Below are positions 1-11,472 of a DNA stretch of 64,000 nt, in pieces. The DNA is taken from positions 19,615,792 through 19,679,791 of the forward strand of contig NC_079511.1 of assembly GCF_000801105.2 (NCBI RefSeq), given 5' to 3'. Each line of letters starts with the position of its first letter. The stretch's first letter is position 1. The position numbers and the translations under genes were made by a program. This DNA comes from Raphanus sativus. Taxonomy: Eukaryota > Streptophyta > Magnoliopsida > Brassicales > Brassicaceae. The notes beneath the pieces are model-generated. The model had not been told where the DNA came from, did not search any database, and worked only from the letters and a program-made list of their open reading frames with translations.

Positions 1-2960
1 CTTCCAAAAAGAAAAATTGGCTATTTAAGAGAGATGAATACCTTTAGGTAAGGTTAGATGAAAGTGAAATCAAGTATTTTGTAGCTAATTCGAGAGATAC
101 AGCAATTTAATGAATAGATGTCCATCTAGCCTTGAAGCAAAGTTTTTGAACCCAACTCAAAGATTGAACCAGATAATTTTCTGGGCGACCGTATTATGAA
201 ATCGATTGTGGAGGAATCGCAAGTTATTAAATTAATTAATTTTAATCTATAGTTATATATTTTCTGGTAAAAATATAATAAAATTTTTCATTTTTTAAAA
301 ATATATAAAATATTTAAATTTGGTCTCTTTATTTTATTTTCATTTTCATTTTACATGTAAATGTGTAAAATTAATTTTAACCATTTAATAATATCCTGTA
401 AAAAAGTTAGGAATTAATATATATAATAATACTTATCAAGACTTAAATCTCATAAGTTTTAGATATCTAATGTCAATTAAATTTTAAATCAAGATAAAAT
501 TAAATTAAACATCAAGACTGTAATAAATGTTCGATAAAAATAATAAATTAATACCAAATCTCATTAACTAATCTTGGTTTTTTCTCTTATCGTTCATTAT
601 ATCTTTTTAAGTGGCACAATCAAAATGTTCATCAAAATATAAATTTTACAATAAAATAGTTTAGTCGATGTTATATATGATTTTACATAATGAATAAGAT
701 CAATGAATTTGATTCACAACAAATCATTATTTGTTTAGAAATATATAAAATAAAAAACAAGATAAAAGCATTTGATTCAAGAAAATAATAAAATCACAAT
801 TTATATGATAGAAGTTCCAACTGAGAAGGCTAAAAATGCTATTCAGGAGACAAAGAGTATATGTGGCAGCAAAAAACGATAATTTTACAAGAAAACGAAA
901 AACTTTAAAAGTAAAAACTTAAGTTATTTTTCGGGATACAAAACATATTTAGTCAAATAATTAAAAACCTAAGAAAAACTAAAAAATTACTCCCTGCCTC
1001 AACCGATAGTTCAACCGGTTGCTGGGTTATCGGGTTTACGGGTTTTGACGGATTTTATTTAATTTTTAGTTAGTGGATGTTTCTTAAAACATAAAACCAA
1101 ATTATTTAGTGGATAACCTGATTTATCTATCCGACCGTGGATCCAGATAGGGTAAAAAACACTTCCTTCAAAAGAAGTCTACCAGAGAGTTAGAGACAAA
1201 GCCAGTCATGAGCACAAACTTATCAAGCATGTGCTTCAGGGCCGGTTTGGGTAAATAAATTTCAAGGGCCAATTGGTCAATGGGATTAGGTGGTTCTGTT
1301 GGTTAGAGATACTTTTGTTTATGTTATAGGACGTTAGTTCGACTCCTCCAGAACTTTTTAAATGTCAATTATTTTATCAGTAGAAAGGCAACAAGAACAA
1401 GTTACAGTTCTATATAAAATACTAATTGTTGTGGAAGCCCCTTTAATCCAGTGACTAAGGATTCATTAATGCTTCTACACCAGAAGTTCTAGGGTTCAAA
1501 CTCCAGAAAACATGAATTATGCAGAATATGGAGAAAAATGGTTACAAGAGGTTTTCAGCATGGTACATGGCGTATCATCGAACATGGATCTTATAGGACG
1601 GCTTTGAATAATGCAGTCAGACATATATTCTCAAATGGTGGTAGAATATTTGGCTATAGAATCGTCTATGTAATATTTCTCAGCATTATAATAGCATCAT
1701 TAATTAGACGTTAAACAAACAAAAAAATACTAACTGCAATTACAGTTATCAAAAAAAAAAACTGCACTTACAATAATTATTAAGTGACAGCCATTTCTAT
1801 TTTGGTTAATATTACATATTTTTAACTGAATTTCAAAAAATTATGTTGATGATTGTATATGTCACAGAAATGTTAACAAAATTATAGAAGTTATTCAAAT
1901 TAAAAATTATGTATTGTGCTTTTTAATATTATTCAATACTACTTTTTTTTTAAATTAACTTTTATAGTTAGGGGGCCAAAAAAATTTCGCTTCTAGTCGA
2001 GAAAATTTCAGGCATGGCCTTGGTCAGAGACATACCTCAGGTACGATGAAGTGGACCGCAGCCGTTCTACTTTAGGCAGAGGGATTTACCTTTACTTCAG
2101 TCCATAAGCCCCAGCCTCAACCAAGAGTTCTAAACATGAGCCATAACCTATTCTTTGGCCAAGCGATACACTCATTTCGAGAAAAATAATTTTCATCCCA
2201 AAATTGACACATTAATTTTTACTTGAGACTACCACGACATCTTGAACAGTACAAATGACACATCCAAAATAGTATTTTTGATACACATTGCTTTTTCTTG
2301 TTTAAAGAGATTCAAAGAGAGTTCTCAACCTTTCTTCAAGGAGTTGGTCGGATCTTCTTTTTTTAACACTGAACTTTCATTAGATTACCATGATGGATAT
2401 AGTGGTGGAATACATTGGTAGGTTCACAACTTACACAACACAAATCGAAAGCCCACAAGCAATAACAACTTCTGGACAAAACAAAAGCTAGCGGAAGAAA
2501 GATCTTCCAAAGAGACTAAAGCCGGCAGACTACAAGTATGTCTCTCGAAACCATAAAAAAGATTGCACACTAAGAGTCTAGACAAATTGATCTAATCCAA
2601 AAATTGAAATGAATCTACCAAGATCAAACTCTCTATATGTACAATAATCCTTGCTGTGCGAATCAGAGACTCTAGCACATAAGGTCCGTGTATTCCATGG
2701 TGACAGAAAAAATTGCAGAAAGGCTTCCTGATATTCCTAGAAAAAATATCTCTGGATATGACATACTAACGATAATCGACCCATAAATATGCTGGATATT
2801 ACACACCTACATAAAGAACACTCCAAAGAGAATTCTGAAACAGAAATAACTTTTTGTTAAAAAAAATAGATGATTCCAAATACTACACACATGACCAAGA
2901 ATAAATAGAAAACATAGAGTTGCTGCATGAAAAGCATAGAAAACACAAACTTTCTGCATG
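1..2960. other. AT-rich intergenic DNA, no gene
   Basis: No convincing coding region is present. The stretch is AT-rich with many short A and T runs. Two short segments, near 1290-1355 and 1435-1512, look like decayed tRNA-derived sequence with RNA polymerase III box motifs. Nothing else could be assigned. Confidence 0.6.
1435..1512 (+). repeat. tRNA-like SINE fragment
   Basis: The segment has an A-box-like run (AATCCAGTGACTAAGG) followed about 40 bases later by a B-box-like GGGTTCAAACTCC. This is the promoter arrangement of tRNA-derived SINEs. No acceptor stem closes, so it is not a working tRNA. No target-site duplication or tail was found, so the borders are approximate. Confidence 0.35.
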
Positions 2961-3795
2961 GACAGTGTAACATCCCGATTCCTCGGCGTCTGACCGGGGT
3001 TATCAAAATGGAGTTATGGACACGCGTATACCTTTTATAGGCAACCCGCCGTGTCCGTTACTGGTCCCAAGAGTCGACGGACGCATCATCTTCTTTAAAA
3101 TTCCATCCACCCGTATCCATACACATCTACTTACAGTCATGCGCACAGGGATATGGAAATGGTAGGGGTGAGCAATTGGATTACTCAGTGAAGTAACTCT
3201 AGACCAGTCTGCCCGCATGACGCCCTATACTACTACTCTATGCGGGAACCAGGACTGACTAGCCACTACAATCAATCAATGCAACAAATCATTTCATAAC
3301 AACATCATTTCCAGTCAACAACATTTCTATGCGATTTCTAACAACCTAGCGATCAATCAACACAATGATCTCAGTCATTGCTACACATCAGCTCAACAGA
3401 CTCGACCGACTCGACAAGCACAACTGACTTGACTTCAAGAATGGACCTATGGCCGTTTACGGATGTCCCTACACGTTCCGGCCTAACCTGGGTGGGTGCC
3501 TCTTTCGAGCCGTACCCCCCAGCTTCCTAAATGACTACCCGAGTCTCAGCCTGTTGACCCGTTGGCTTTGTCTGCCCTCCCGTCTCAATAGTCATACTTA
3601 TGCCACGACTCGGCATTGACTCGATTTTACGGCGCCCTTCACATTTTCTATCCCGCATCTCGCGGTAGGCTTGTCACGTCTCGCCCACGAGTACCTCATG
3701 TTAGGCTACTGTCTCGTGGGCCCACATATCCTAGACTCTAGATGCCTACCCGTTCTCGGTGGTCCAAACAGGACTTCAAACAAGTTCATTGACAC

Positions 3796-3905
3796 TTCCA
3801 CTTTCACATTCTCATTCTCATACTCATTCTCGTTCACTTTCACTTTCACTTTACTCATTCACTTTCACTTTAACGTTCACTTTCACTTTCACCTTCTCAT
3901 ACTTT
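3796..3905. repeat. TTCACT/TTCTCA simple repeat
   Basis: A degenerate pyrimidine-rich hexamer repeat (TTCACT, ATTCTC variants) inside the solo LTR. Short open frames across it code only for low-complexity Phe/Ser/Thr/His and are not genes. Confidence 0.8.
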
Positions 3906-4459
3906 AACACTTAGACTCTTTCTCATACACTAGACGCCACCCGTTCTCGGTGTCTCACATAATACACTTCACATAGCATTGATACCAAAAGACATCTCAA
4001 TAACATGCAAGTATTGCGATATATTTCACATGCATCAATCACTAAAGCATTCACTTCTTTCTATCAACTTAGCTTCCATTCACAATCATCACATGGGACT
4101 CAAGATCAATCACACAATCATTCATCATTAATCATTAACCACATCAACACAAGGCAGTCCATTAATGTCCCATTTAAACAGTGTGAAGGTTCTTATGCAG
4201 CATGATCATTCATCTAGCAACCTAGCTCTCATCATGATCTAACACCTTAACTTTCAAACAGGGTCTAACAAACCCTAGATCCAACATAGGGCAATATAGA
4301 GAACCATGAGAAAAAGATGGGTTCAATACACCTCACCTTAGTCTAGATCTGGATCCGGATCTGGGAACAAGAGATAAGGGAAAGGAGATCTGATCAGGTC
4401 ACCACCACACCACACGGCTATCACCACCACCACCACAACTCGGTCGTCGGCAAGGAAGA

Positions 4460-4560
4460 GAGAGAGTGAAGGCGCCGAGGTGAGAGAGAGAGAGATCGGA
4501 CGGCGAGGAGAGAGAGAAGGGAGAGATCGCGGAGAGAGAGAGAGGAGAGGAGAGAGGTGG
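4460..4560. repeat. GA-rich microsatellite
   Basis: Repeated GAGAGA runs interspersed with CGGCG-type triplets inside the solo LTR. On the minus strand this is a CT-rich tract about 100-200 bases downstream of the TATA-like box, so it would sit in the leader of any LTR transcript. Confidence 0.75.
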
Positions 4561-4766
4561 CGCAGGGGAGAGAGCTTGACGGCTAGGGCTTCCAGTTTCC
4601 TGGAATCTATGCAGAGCTTCGATTCAAGGTTTGTGATGTGACAAAGGAGGGGGATGCTGCCTATTTATAAGAAAAGAAGGAGGAGCCCCTAGGTTTTTGT
4701 CAAATGGACCGCAAAGAAGCCTGTTATCCTAAAACAATTCTGTCCGGACTGCTATGTTACAGACAG

Positions 4767-5241
4767 CATAGAAACACAAAACAAACAATTCATAACTAGT
4801 TTTGATGGTTTAGCAGCTCTAAACTCTGAATTTCGTCCAGCTTGTTCTCTACTCTTTATATCTCTATTCCTTTGACTTAAAATGAAGCCCAAAATCTTAC
4901 TTAAAGGCCCAACATGTTCATCATAAAATCCAATAACTTTTCTCGGTCTAAAATTGCATGAATCAGCCCAATAAGATCAATTATAAATATTTTAGGCTGT
5001 TCCCTAGCTTCTGGTCAACTTATTCCAAACCAATCCAACATTTCTCATTGTTTACTGCTGGTCAGGATTATATCAAAAATAGAACACTGAAGAATCATCG
5101 GGATGATTTATTAAAAGCATCAAATCTAATCTTTAAATTGTTCTCTTTTCAATAAGTGATTTTATTTATGATTTTTAAACACTATCATACAATATTTAGC
5201 TTTATTACATATGATGATCAACTACTTGTAACATATATGAT
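4767..5241. other. Intergenic DNA, nothing assigned
   Basis: AT-rich sequence between the solo LTR and the duplicated LINE fragment. It lacks conserved protein motifs and no repeat structure was recognised. Confidence 0.5.
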
Positions 5242-5558
5242 ATGGCCATAATTTTATTCTGACATGATTTGTTAGTCCTCAACCCATGAAACATCTATTG
5301 AGATATAAGGATATTGTAAGAGATCAATCTTATCCACAGAGGCCGATTGTGTTTCCAAAATAAGTGTAGAAAGACAAGCCTTTAATCTCTGACATAATAC
5401 CTTGAAAATAATCTTGTATCCTACATTACATAAGCTTATAGTTATGAGCTCTATCATCCTTGTAAGCCTCTCCGCTTTAGGAATGTATTTAACCTTGTGT
5501 CCAATTTCCCTAAGATAAAAAATTATTGACCATTTCCAATAGATCTTTTTTTATTATA
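5242..5558 (-). pseudogene. LINE reverse-transcriptase fragment (duplicated copy 1)
   Basis: Read on the minus strand this encodes a piece of an L1-type non-LTR reverse transcriptase, recognisable by the motif ITISLCNVGYKIIFKVLCQR, which matches the family block P-ISLCNV-YKI-SK-L--RLK. Stops and frameshifts interrupt it. It is a near copy of 9352-9690 in the larger LINE remnant and begins abruptly at the shared sequence TATGGCCAT, so it is one arm of a local segmental duplication. A Mutator-type MITE interrupts this copy immediately to the right (5559). Confidence 0.75.
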
Positions 5559-6202
5559 GAGTTATTCTTGGGTTCACTCCCTATGGTGAACCTTTAGATT
5601 CACCAACCAATTGAAAATTGTCATTTTAGATTTAGTATCTTTTAATTAAGGAAACAAATAACTTGTCAAATTATATTATCTTTTCAAAATAAAATTTAAA
5701 AATAAATAAAATAGTATATAAAAACGAATTAAAAAAAATAATGTTGTCAACTAAACCCTAAACTCTAATACTAAACCCTAAACTCTAATCCTAAACCCTA
5801 AACCCTTGGGTAAACCTTAAACCCTTGGAAAAACACTAAACATGTTGTCAACAAAACACTAAACCCTAAAATTTAATCCTAAACCCTAAACCATTGGGTA
5901 AACCCTAAACCCTTGGGTAAACTCTAACCCTTGGAAAAACAATAAACATTTGGATAAATTCTAAACTATAAATCTTAAACACTAAACTCTAAATCTTATA
6001 AATACTAATTTTTTAAAAATAATATTTTTTAGAACTATTGTTATTTTAATTTATTTAATCTTTTTATTTATTTTAAAAGCATAATATAATTTGGCAAGTT
6101 ATTTTGTTTCCTTAATTAAAAGATACCAGATTTAAAATGACAATTTCCTATTGGTTGGTGAACCTAAAGGTTCACCCTAAGGGGTGAACCCAAGAAAAAG
6201 TC
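5559..6202. mobile_element. Mutator-type MITE with telomere-like repeats (copy 1)
   Basis: A 644-bp element with long terminal inverted repeats of about 100 bp, starting GAGTTATTCTTGGGTTCAC on the left and GACTTTTTCTTGGGTTCAC on the opposite strand at the right. The flanks TTTATTATA (5550-5558) and TTCATTATA (6203-6211) form a 9-bp target-site duplication with one mismatch, as expected for Mutator-like elements. The interior carries degenerate CCCTAAA plant telomere repeats (about 5755-5990). The duplicated copy of this locus at 9680-9688 keeps an uninterrupted TTTATTATA, that is, an empty site. There is no coding capacity, so it is non-autonomous. Confidence 0.8.
5755..5990 (+). repeat. Interstitial telomere-like CCCTAAA repeats
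   Basis: Degenerate repeats of CTAAACCCTAAAC and variants inside the MITE. They are interrupted by non-telomeric bases and flanked by the MITE inverted repeats, so they are part of a transposon and not a chromosome end. Confidence 0.8.
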
Positions 6203-6232
6203 TTCATTATATGTCAAGTGGGTTGTAAAAAT

Positions 6233-6746
6233 GAGAAATATTTGGGTTCACCCCTAGGGTGAACCTAAAGGTTCACCAACCAATCATATTGTCTCATTTT
6301 ATATACAAATTTTTCTTAAAAAAACAAGATATTTAGTATTTACTATTAAAAATAATAAAAAAACAAAATAAACAAAAAATAGTTCGAAAAAAAAAGAAAA
6401 TTCATATTATTAATCCCGTAAACCCTAAATCACAAACTAAACTCTAAACACTAAACCCTAAACTCTTAGGTAACCCCTAAACCCTTGGGTAAACCCTAAA
6501 CTTTTGGATAAATCTTAACCCCAAGTCGCAAGCACTAAACCATAAACAGTAAATCATAAACTTTTAGATTTACCCAAGAGTTTAGGATTTATCCAAAGGT
6601 TTATTATTTAATGTTTAGTGTTTAGGACATGAGTTTAAGATTTATTCCGAAGTTTAAGTTTTACCTAAGAGTTTAGGATTTAGGGTTTACCCAATAAGGT
6701 TTACCTAAGAGTTTAGGGTTTAGGGTTTAGTTTAAGATTTAGGATT
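6233..6746. mobile_element. Truncated Mutator-type MITE with telomere-like repeats (copy 2)
   Basis: The left inverted repeat is present (GAGAAATATTTGGGTTCACC) along with the inner telomere-like arms, CCCTAAA type at 6410-6540 and TTTAGGG type at 6560-6740. The right inverted repeat is missing and homology to the full copy at 9710-10422 stops near 6746. The break is the right edge of the segmental duplication. The bases before it, TGTAAAAAT, correspond to the 9-bp duplication TGAAAAAAT of the full copy. Confidence 0.75.
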
Positions 6747-7075
6747 ATGATCCCACAATGAAGTTCTTCCCGAAAAAAATGATCGACAGACAGTTCTTCA
6801 TGTCCGGCATTCTCGATGGACATGCTTTCTCTGCAGCAGACGACCACAAATGACGGCTCTGCGTATAGTACTCTGGAATCTTCAATAAGCTTCGTGTCTT
6901 ACAATCTGCAAGAAATTACATGGTCTGGGATTCGAACCCTAAACCTAGGTGTATAAGCCTTTAAACTTTAACCATTAGGCTAAGGTACTTCCAAAGATTT
7001 ATTTTATGATTTATCTATGGTTTTTTACTTTACCATGTTGACTAAATCAACTTGTAGTGAAAAACTCAATGAATG
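6747..7075. other. Intergenic DNA with a SINE-like segment
   Basis: No protein-coding signal. It contains the minus-strand tRNA-like segment at 6920-6993 and otherwise nothing recognisable. Confidence 0.5.
6920..6993 (-). repeat. tRNA-like SINE fragment, minus strand
   Basis: On the minus strand an A-box-like TAGCCTAATGGTTAAAG is followed by a B-box GGGTTCGAATCCCAGACC. A second segment of the same family, with the same TTAAAGTTTAAA link and TTCGAATCCCAGAC end, lies at 27680-27755. They look like two copies of one short tRNA-derived SINE or tRNA pseudogene family. No tail or target-site duplication was seen. Confidence 0.45.
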
Positions 7076-9700
7076 AGTTTCTTTTTTGTCAGCAACTTAA
7101 ACAAACTCATATAAACTCTGTAGACCAAAATGGTAGCTCCATATCCACATGGACAACAAACAACCGTTGCTTCCTTGCACTGCGTGCAAGACTATCCGCC
7201 TTTCAATTATGCGTCTGTGGTATATGAATGAGCTCTGAACTGTTGAAACTTCTCTTCAAGATCTTTATGTCTTCCAAATAACTTACAAAGGCTGGACATT
7301 TTTTCTGGTTCCAAAATCATCTTCCCTAACTTAGAACAATCCATTGCAAATATAATGGTAAGCTGTCTTAGATTTCACATACATTCCATTGCCCAAAATA
7401 GAGCATCTATCTCCGAAAGAAGCGGAAACTGACTTGCTCTTGTATTCCTCGCTCTCATTAAACCATTAAAACTTTCCAGTGTACTATACCATCCTTGTCC
7501 AGAATAGTTTTCCTGATTTTTCCTTGATCCATCCATAAAACACCTTCTACCGGGATAGACGGTACTGTTGCTTCTACTGATAATTTTGATCGATTCCCTA
7601 TGTAAGTGGAATTTGTGGCTTAGCCCAAATTAATGATTTCGTTTTTGCCAATTTGAAAGTATCTTCAGGATCAATATCCAAATTGCTAAGTATTATGTTG
7701 TTTCTTCCTTTCCATATGTACTAGAAGATCCATGCAAATTGATGACTTTCCAATTCTGGAGAAACCCTCCAAAGACTGATTGAGTGGAAAAGATGTCTGG
7801 ATTGGATAGAATTCGTGAGAGTGTCCAAACCTGAACCGCTGGTGGACAGTCAAAAACACATAATTTATGGATTTCTTAAGTGCTCTACATCGTGCAAAAA
7901 TAGCTTCGATTTAGTTGGATAGCGTACTTTCCAGCAGAAAGCCTTTAATGGAGCGGTCAAAGGACCATACTCTGGCAGTGTTCTTTCTCTACCGGGTAGA
8001 CTCGTTTTAATTTACTTGATATTAAGATTTAACCGTTTATATACCATTATTAGTAATATGACATCCATCACGATTTTCTTTCTGAATTCGACATAATGGA
8101 ATACTTTAAATTATTTTTGCATCTTGAGGATCCACCAGAGTCTGAATTACCTGTAAATTTCATGTTTTCGATGTTATATTGATGAGATAATCCACTGTAA
8201 GGTCCGGATAAAGATTTTGTTGATTTTTATTTGCTGGTCTCGAGCGAGTGGATGGGAGTCAAGGATCATTCCATACTGAGATAGGTGATCATGATCCCAC
8301 CCTTTTGATTAGTCATTTGCTAACCAGAGATTTAGGAGAGACACTACTACGCCAAATGTAGGACGACGAGTACAATCTAATTGGTTCCAGGGGTGATGCA
8401 TTCCTGAAACACCGTCCTTGGAAAACGCAAGAGAATAATGTGTTCGGTTTCTCTATCAACCTCCAAAATTGATTCCCAAGCATAACTGTATTAAAGTATG
8501 TGAGGTCTTTAAACCCTAAGCCTCCTTCTTTCTTAGGACTACATAGTTTATCCCATGATTTCTAGTGCATACCTCTAGTATTGGTTCCTGAACTCCACCA
8601 AAATTGTGCTGCTGCACTCATTAGTTTTTTTGTTAGCATTATTGGTGTACGAAAACATGACATCACATGATTTGCCAAAGCCGTTACCACAGATTTTTAT
8701 AATTACTTCTTTTCCTCCCTTGGTGAAAAACTTGAAGATCAATTCATATACTTTATTATTTAAATCTTGAATAAATAAAAATATTTGTGTTTTTGATCCT
8801 CCTAAATTTTTAGGGATTCCCAAATATGATCCCATTCCGCCAAAATTCTTTGTTCGTAAAATGTCACATAGTTCATATCTGATGGGTTCTACAATCTTGT
8901 GTCTGAATTGAATCAAAGATTTTTTAAAATTTATCTGCTGACCCGATACCCTTCATATTCTTTTAGAATCCTGAGAATTGTCTTGCATTCCTCTTTTTGT
9001 GCTCTGCAAAAGAAGAGACTATCGTCTGCAAAGAGCAGATGAGAAATTGAGGGACAAGTACTTGCAACCTTTATGCCCGTCAGTTGTTTTTCTCACTCAG
9101 CATTTTTAATATTTGTTATCAATGGTTCCGTACACTTAATAAATAAATAATGAGATAGGATCCCCCTGCCGTAGGCCCCTTCGTGGAGTTATGTGTTCAT
9201 TTAGTTGACCATTCAATAAAACTTTGTACTGTACTAAAGAAATACATTCCATCATTATTTGGGTCTAATGATGATAAAATCACATCTTGGAAAGTAGCTC
9301 TTGAATAAAAATCTATTCAACTCTATCATAAACTTTACTTATATCCGTCTTTATGGCCATAAATTTATTCTGACATGATTTGTTAGTCCTCAACCCATGA
9401 AACATCTCTTGAGATATAAGGATATTGTAAGAGATCAATCTTATCCAAAGAGGCCGATTGTGTTTCAAAAATAAGTGTAGAAAGACAAGCATTTAATCTC
9501 TCACATAATACCTTGAAAATAATCTTGTATCATATACATTACATAAGCTTATAGTTATAAGCTCTATCATCTTTGTAAGCCTCTCCGCTTTAGAAAATCA
9601 AACAAATATTTGTAGTATTTAATCTTGTGTCCAATTTCCCTGAGATAAAAAATTATTGACCATTTCCAGTAGATCTTTTTTTATTATATGTCAAGTGGGT
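7076..9700 (-). pseudogene. Decayed L1-type LINE (RT to RNase H)
   Basis: On the minus strand, from right to left, the remnant shows RT blocks (SLCNVGYKI near 9560-9500), the catalytic loop LLFADDSLFF near 9010-9050, the YLGIPKNLGGSK and TKGGKEVIIK blocks (ORF 8575-8916), and a terminal RNase H domain with WAMECM near 7400 and ADSLARS-like sequence near 7170-7200. Many stops and frameshifts break it. The order matches plant L1-like ORF2 proteins, which prime reverse transcription on nicked target DNA. The 5' part (ORF1 and endonuclease) is not recognisable; the Mutator MITE lies just beyond the right end. A fragment is duplicated at 5242-5558. Confidence 0.75.
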
Positions 9701-9709
9701 TGAAAAAAT

Positions 9710-10422
9710 GAGAAATACTTGAGTTCACCCCTAGGGTAAACCTAAAGGTTCACCAACCAATTATATTGTCTTATTTTATATACAAATTTTTCTTAAAAAA
9801 GAAACAAGATATTTACTATTTACTATTAAAAAAAAACAAAAAAAAACAAAAAATAGTTCGAAAAAAAGAAAATTCATATTATTAATCCCGTAAACCCTAA
9901 ATCACAAACTAAACTCTAAACACTAAACCCTAAACTATTAGGTAACCCCTAAACCCTTGGGTAAATCCTAAACTTTTGGATAAATCTTAACCCCAAGTCG
10001 TAAGCACTAAACCATAAACAGTAAATCATAAATTTTTAGATTTACCCAGGAGTTTAGAATTTATCCAAAGGTTTATTATTTAATGTTTAGTGTTTAGGAC
10101 ATGAGTTTAAGATTTATTTCAAAGTTTAAGTATTATCTAAGAGTTTAGGGTTTAGGGTTTACCCAAGGGTTTAGGGTTTACCTAAGAGTTTAGGGTTTAG
10201 GTTTTAGTTTAAGATTTTGGATTTAGTGTAGATGGCGTTAATAATATTATTTTTTTCTTTTCGAACTAATACTATTTTTTGTTTGTTTTATCTTTTTTAT
10301 TTTTAAAAATAAATGCTAAATATCTTGTTTCCTTTTTAAGAAAAATTTGCATACAAAATGAAACAATTTAATTGGTTGGTGAACCTTTACGTTTAGCCTA
10401 CGGGTGAATCTAAAAATAATTC
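9710..10422. mobile_element. Complete Mutator-type MITE, telomere-repeat foldback (copy 3)
   Basis: A 713-bp element with terminal inverted repeats (GAGAAATACTTGAGTTCACC left; GAATTATTTTTAGATTCACC right, opposite strand) and an exact 9-bp target-site duplication TGAAAAAAT at 9701-9709 and 10423-10431. The left half carries CCCTAAA-type repeats (9890-10010), the right half TTTAGGG-type (10040-10215), so the whole element could fold into one long hairpin centred near 10035. It has no coding capacity. The 9-bp duplication places it with Mutator-like elements. Confidence 0.85.
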
Positions 10423-10431
10423 TGAAAAAAT

Positions 10432-11472
10432 AGAGCTGTCATTACATCTGGTCCTGAAAATTTTTTTTTAAATCCATCATAAATAGGGTTTGTCATACTT
10501 CATCTTTGGTTGCTAGCTTGATTTTAAGAAACATATATGTGGAGTTTCATTTGTTCCTTTATATATTTTGGACTGAGTTCTACTTCAGAATGCATGCGAT
10601 TATAAATTGACATATCATCTTTTTTTTTTTGAGAAAGGGTTTATAAGTGGATATATCGACATATAATAATATAAATTAATAGAATAATCCTAACAATAAA
10701 GGGGTTGGAATATATCTTCTAATATTAATTATTTTTTATTTCTGTGATATATGTATCTTCAACTTATTATTTTTAATTCTCCATATAAAATTTAATTATA
10801 ATATAATTATCTACCTAATCTATATTACCTGTATACAATAACATCGATTTGTTTTTGAAAATGGTTTTGTGCTCACTTTTACTAAGAAGTAAGAATCTTT
10901 ATGTTGGTTATTTTTGGTTGTTAACAACAAGTCTGAAGGTATTTTGGTGGAAAACAAAATTTTACGTTATTACGTCTATCAAAAACAAATATCCCAAAAT
11001 ATACCTTCAATTAAGTTAAACTTAGAACTTTTGCCATCATATTCACAATTAGCTCAACCTCGACTTGTAACTCAAGTCTTCACTCGGTCTAAAGACATAT
11101 TAGTATGAAAATGTGGAAAACAACAATAATCCCATCATTGAAAATAGTTAACTTTTCTTTCTCCTCTCCGATAGGAGAAAATGAAATGCTTCTAATATTT
11201 TGGTCAATGTAACTCATGCAGAGAACACTTCGCTTAACTTTGTAATGCTAGAAGGTCATTAGTAGATAATAATGTTACTATATCTCTGAGACTAATTATG
11301 ATCTTGGTCAAAGTTGGACCCACACTGGAAAAAAAGGATTAGCATGTGAAAAAAAATCACACGAAAGCTCAGTATATTTGTACGTGGGGCTTGGAAATTT
11401 TCATACAAAGATACTGAGCTTTCGTGTGAAAAAAATTCTCATGCTTGGACTACCATTCAGTTTTAACAGATA
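10432..11472. other. AT-rich intergenic DNA with a foldback
   Basis: No gene was recognised; the small open frame at 10914-11108 has no family motif and sits in AT-rich DNA. The only structure is the inverted repeat at 11341-11445. Confidence 0.5.
11341..11445. repeat. Short inverted repeat (foldback, arms about 42 bp)
   Basis: The left arm (11341-11382) and right arm (11403-11445) are near-perfect reverse complements sharing the core TCACACGAAAGCTCAGTAT, separated by about 20 bases. A transcript could form a stable hairpin. It may be a tiny MITE remnant or a hairpin-RNA source. No gene overlaps it. Confidence 0.7.

Larger units (their letters stand above)
2966..4761 (-). mobile_element. Solo LTR of an LTR retrotransposon (1796 bp)
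   Basis: The segment starts TGTAACA and ends TGTTACA, a perfect 7-bp terminal inverted repeat. It is flanked on both sides by the same 5 bases, GACAG (2961-2965 and 4762-4766), which is the expected target-site duplication. No primer-binding site, polypurine tract, gag or pol lies next to it, so it reads as a solo LTR left by recombination between two LTRs. A TATAAATA box on the minus strand near 4662-4671 suggests minus-strand transcription. Inside are a TTCACT-rich simple repeat (about 3796-3905) and a GA-rich tract (about 4460-4560). The superfamily is not certain; the length and ends would suit Ty3/gypsy. Confidence 0.8.

Noticed and set aside
1217..2026. Possible hAT element with CAGGGCCGG start and GGCCTTG end
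   Set aside because: The ends match only partly and no 8-bp target-site duplication could be found.
5755..6740. Telomere or subtelomere signature
   Set aside because: The CCCTAAA repeats are degenerate, occur in both orientations and lie inside MITE inverted repeats.
10914..11108. 64-codon ORF
   Set aside because: No family motif and no codon or splice context; AT-rich surroundings make chance ORFs of this size likely.
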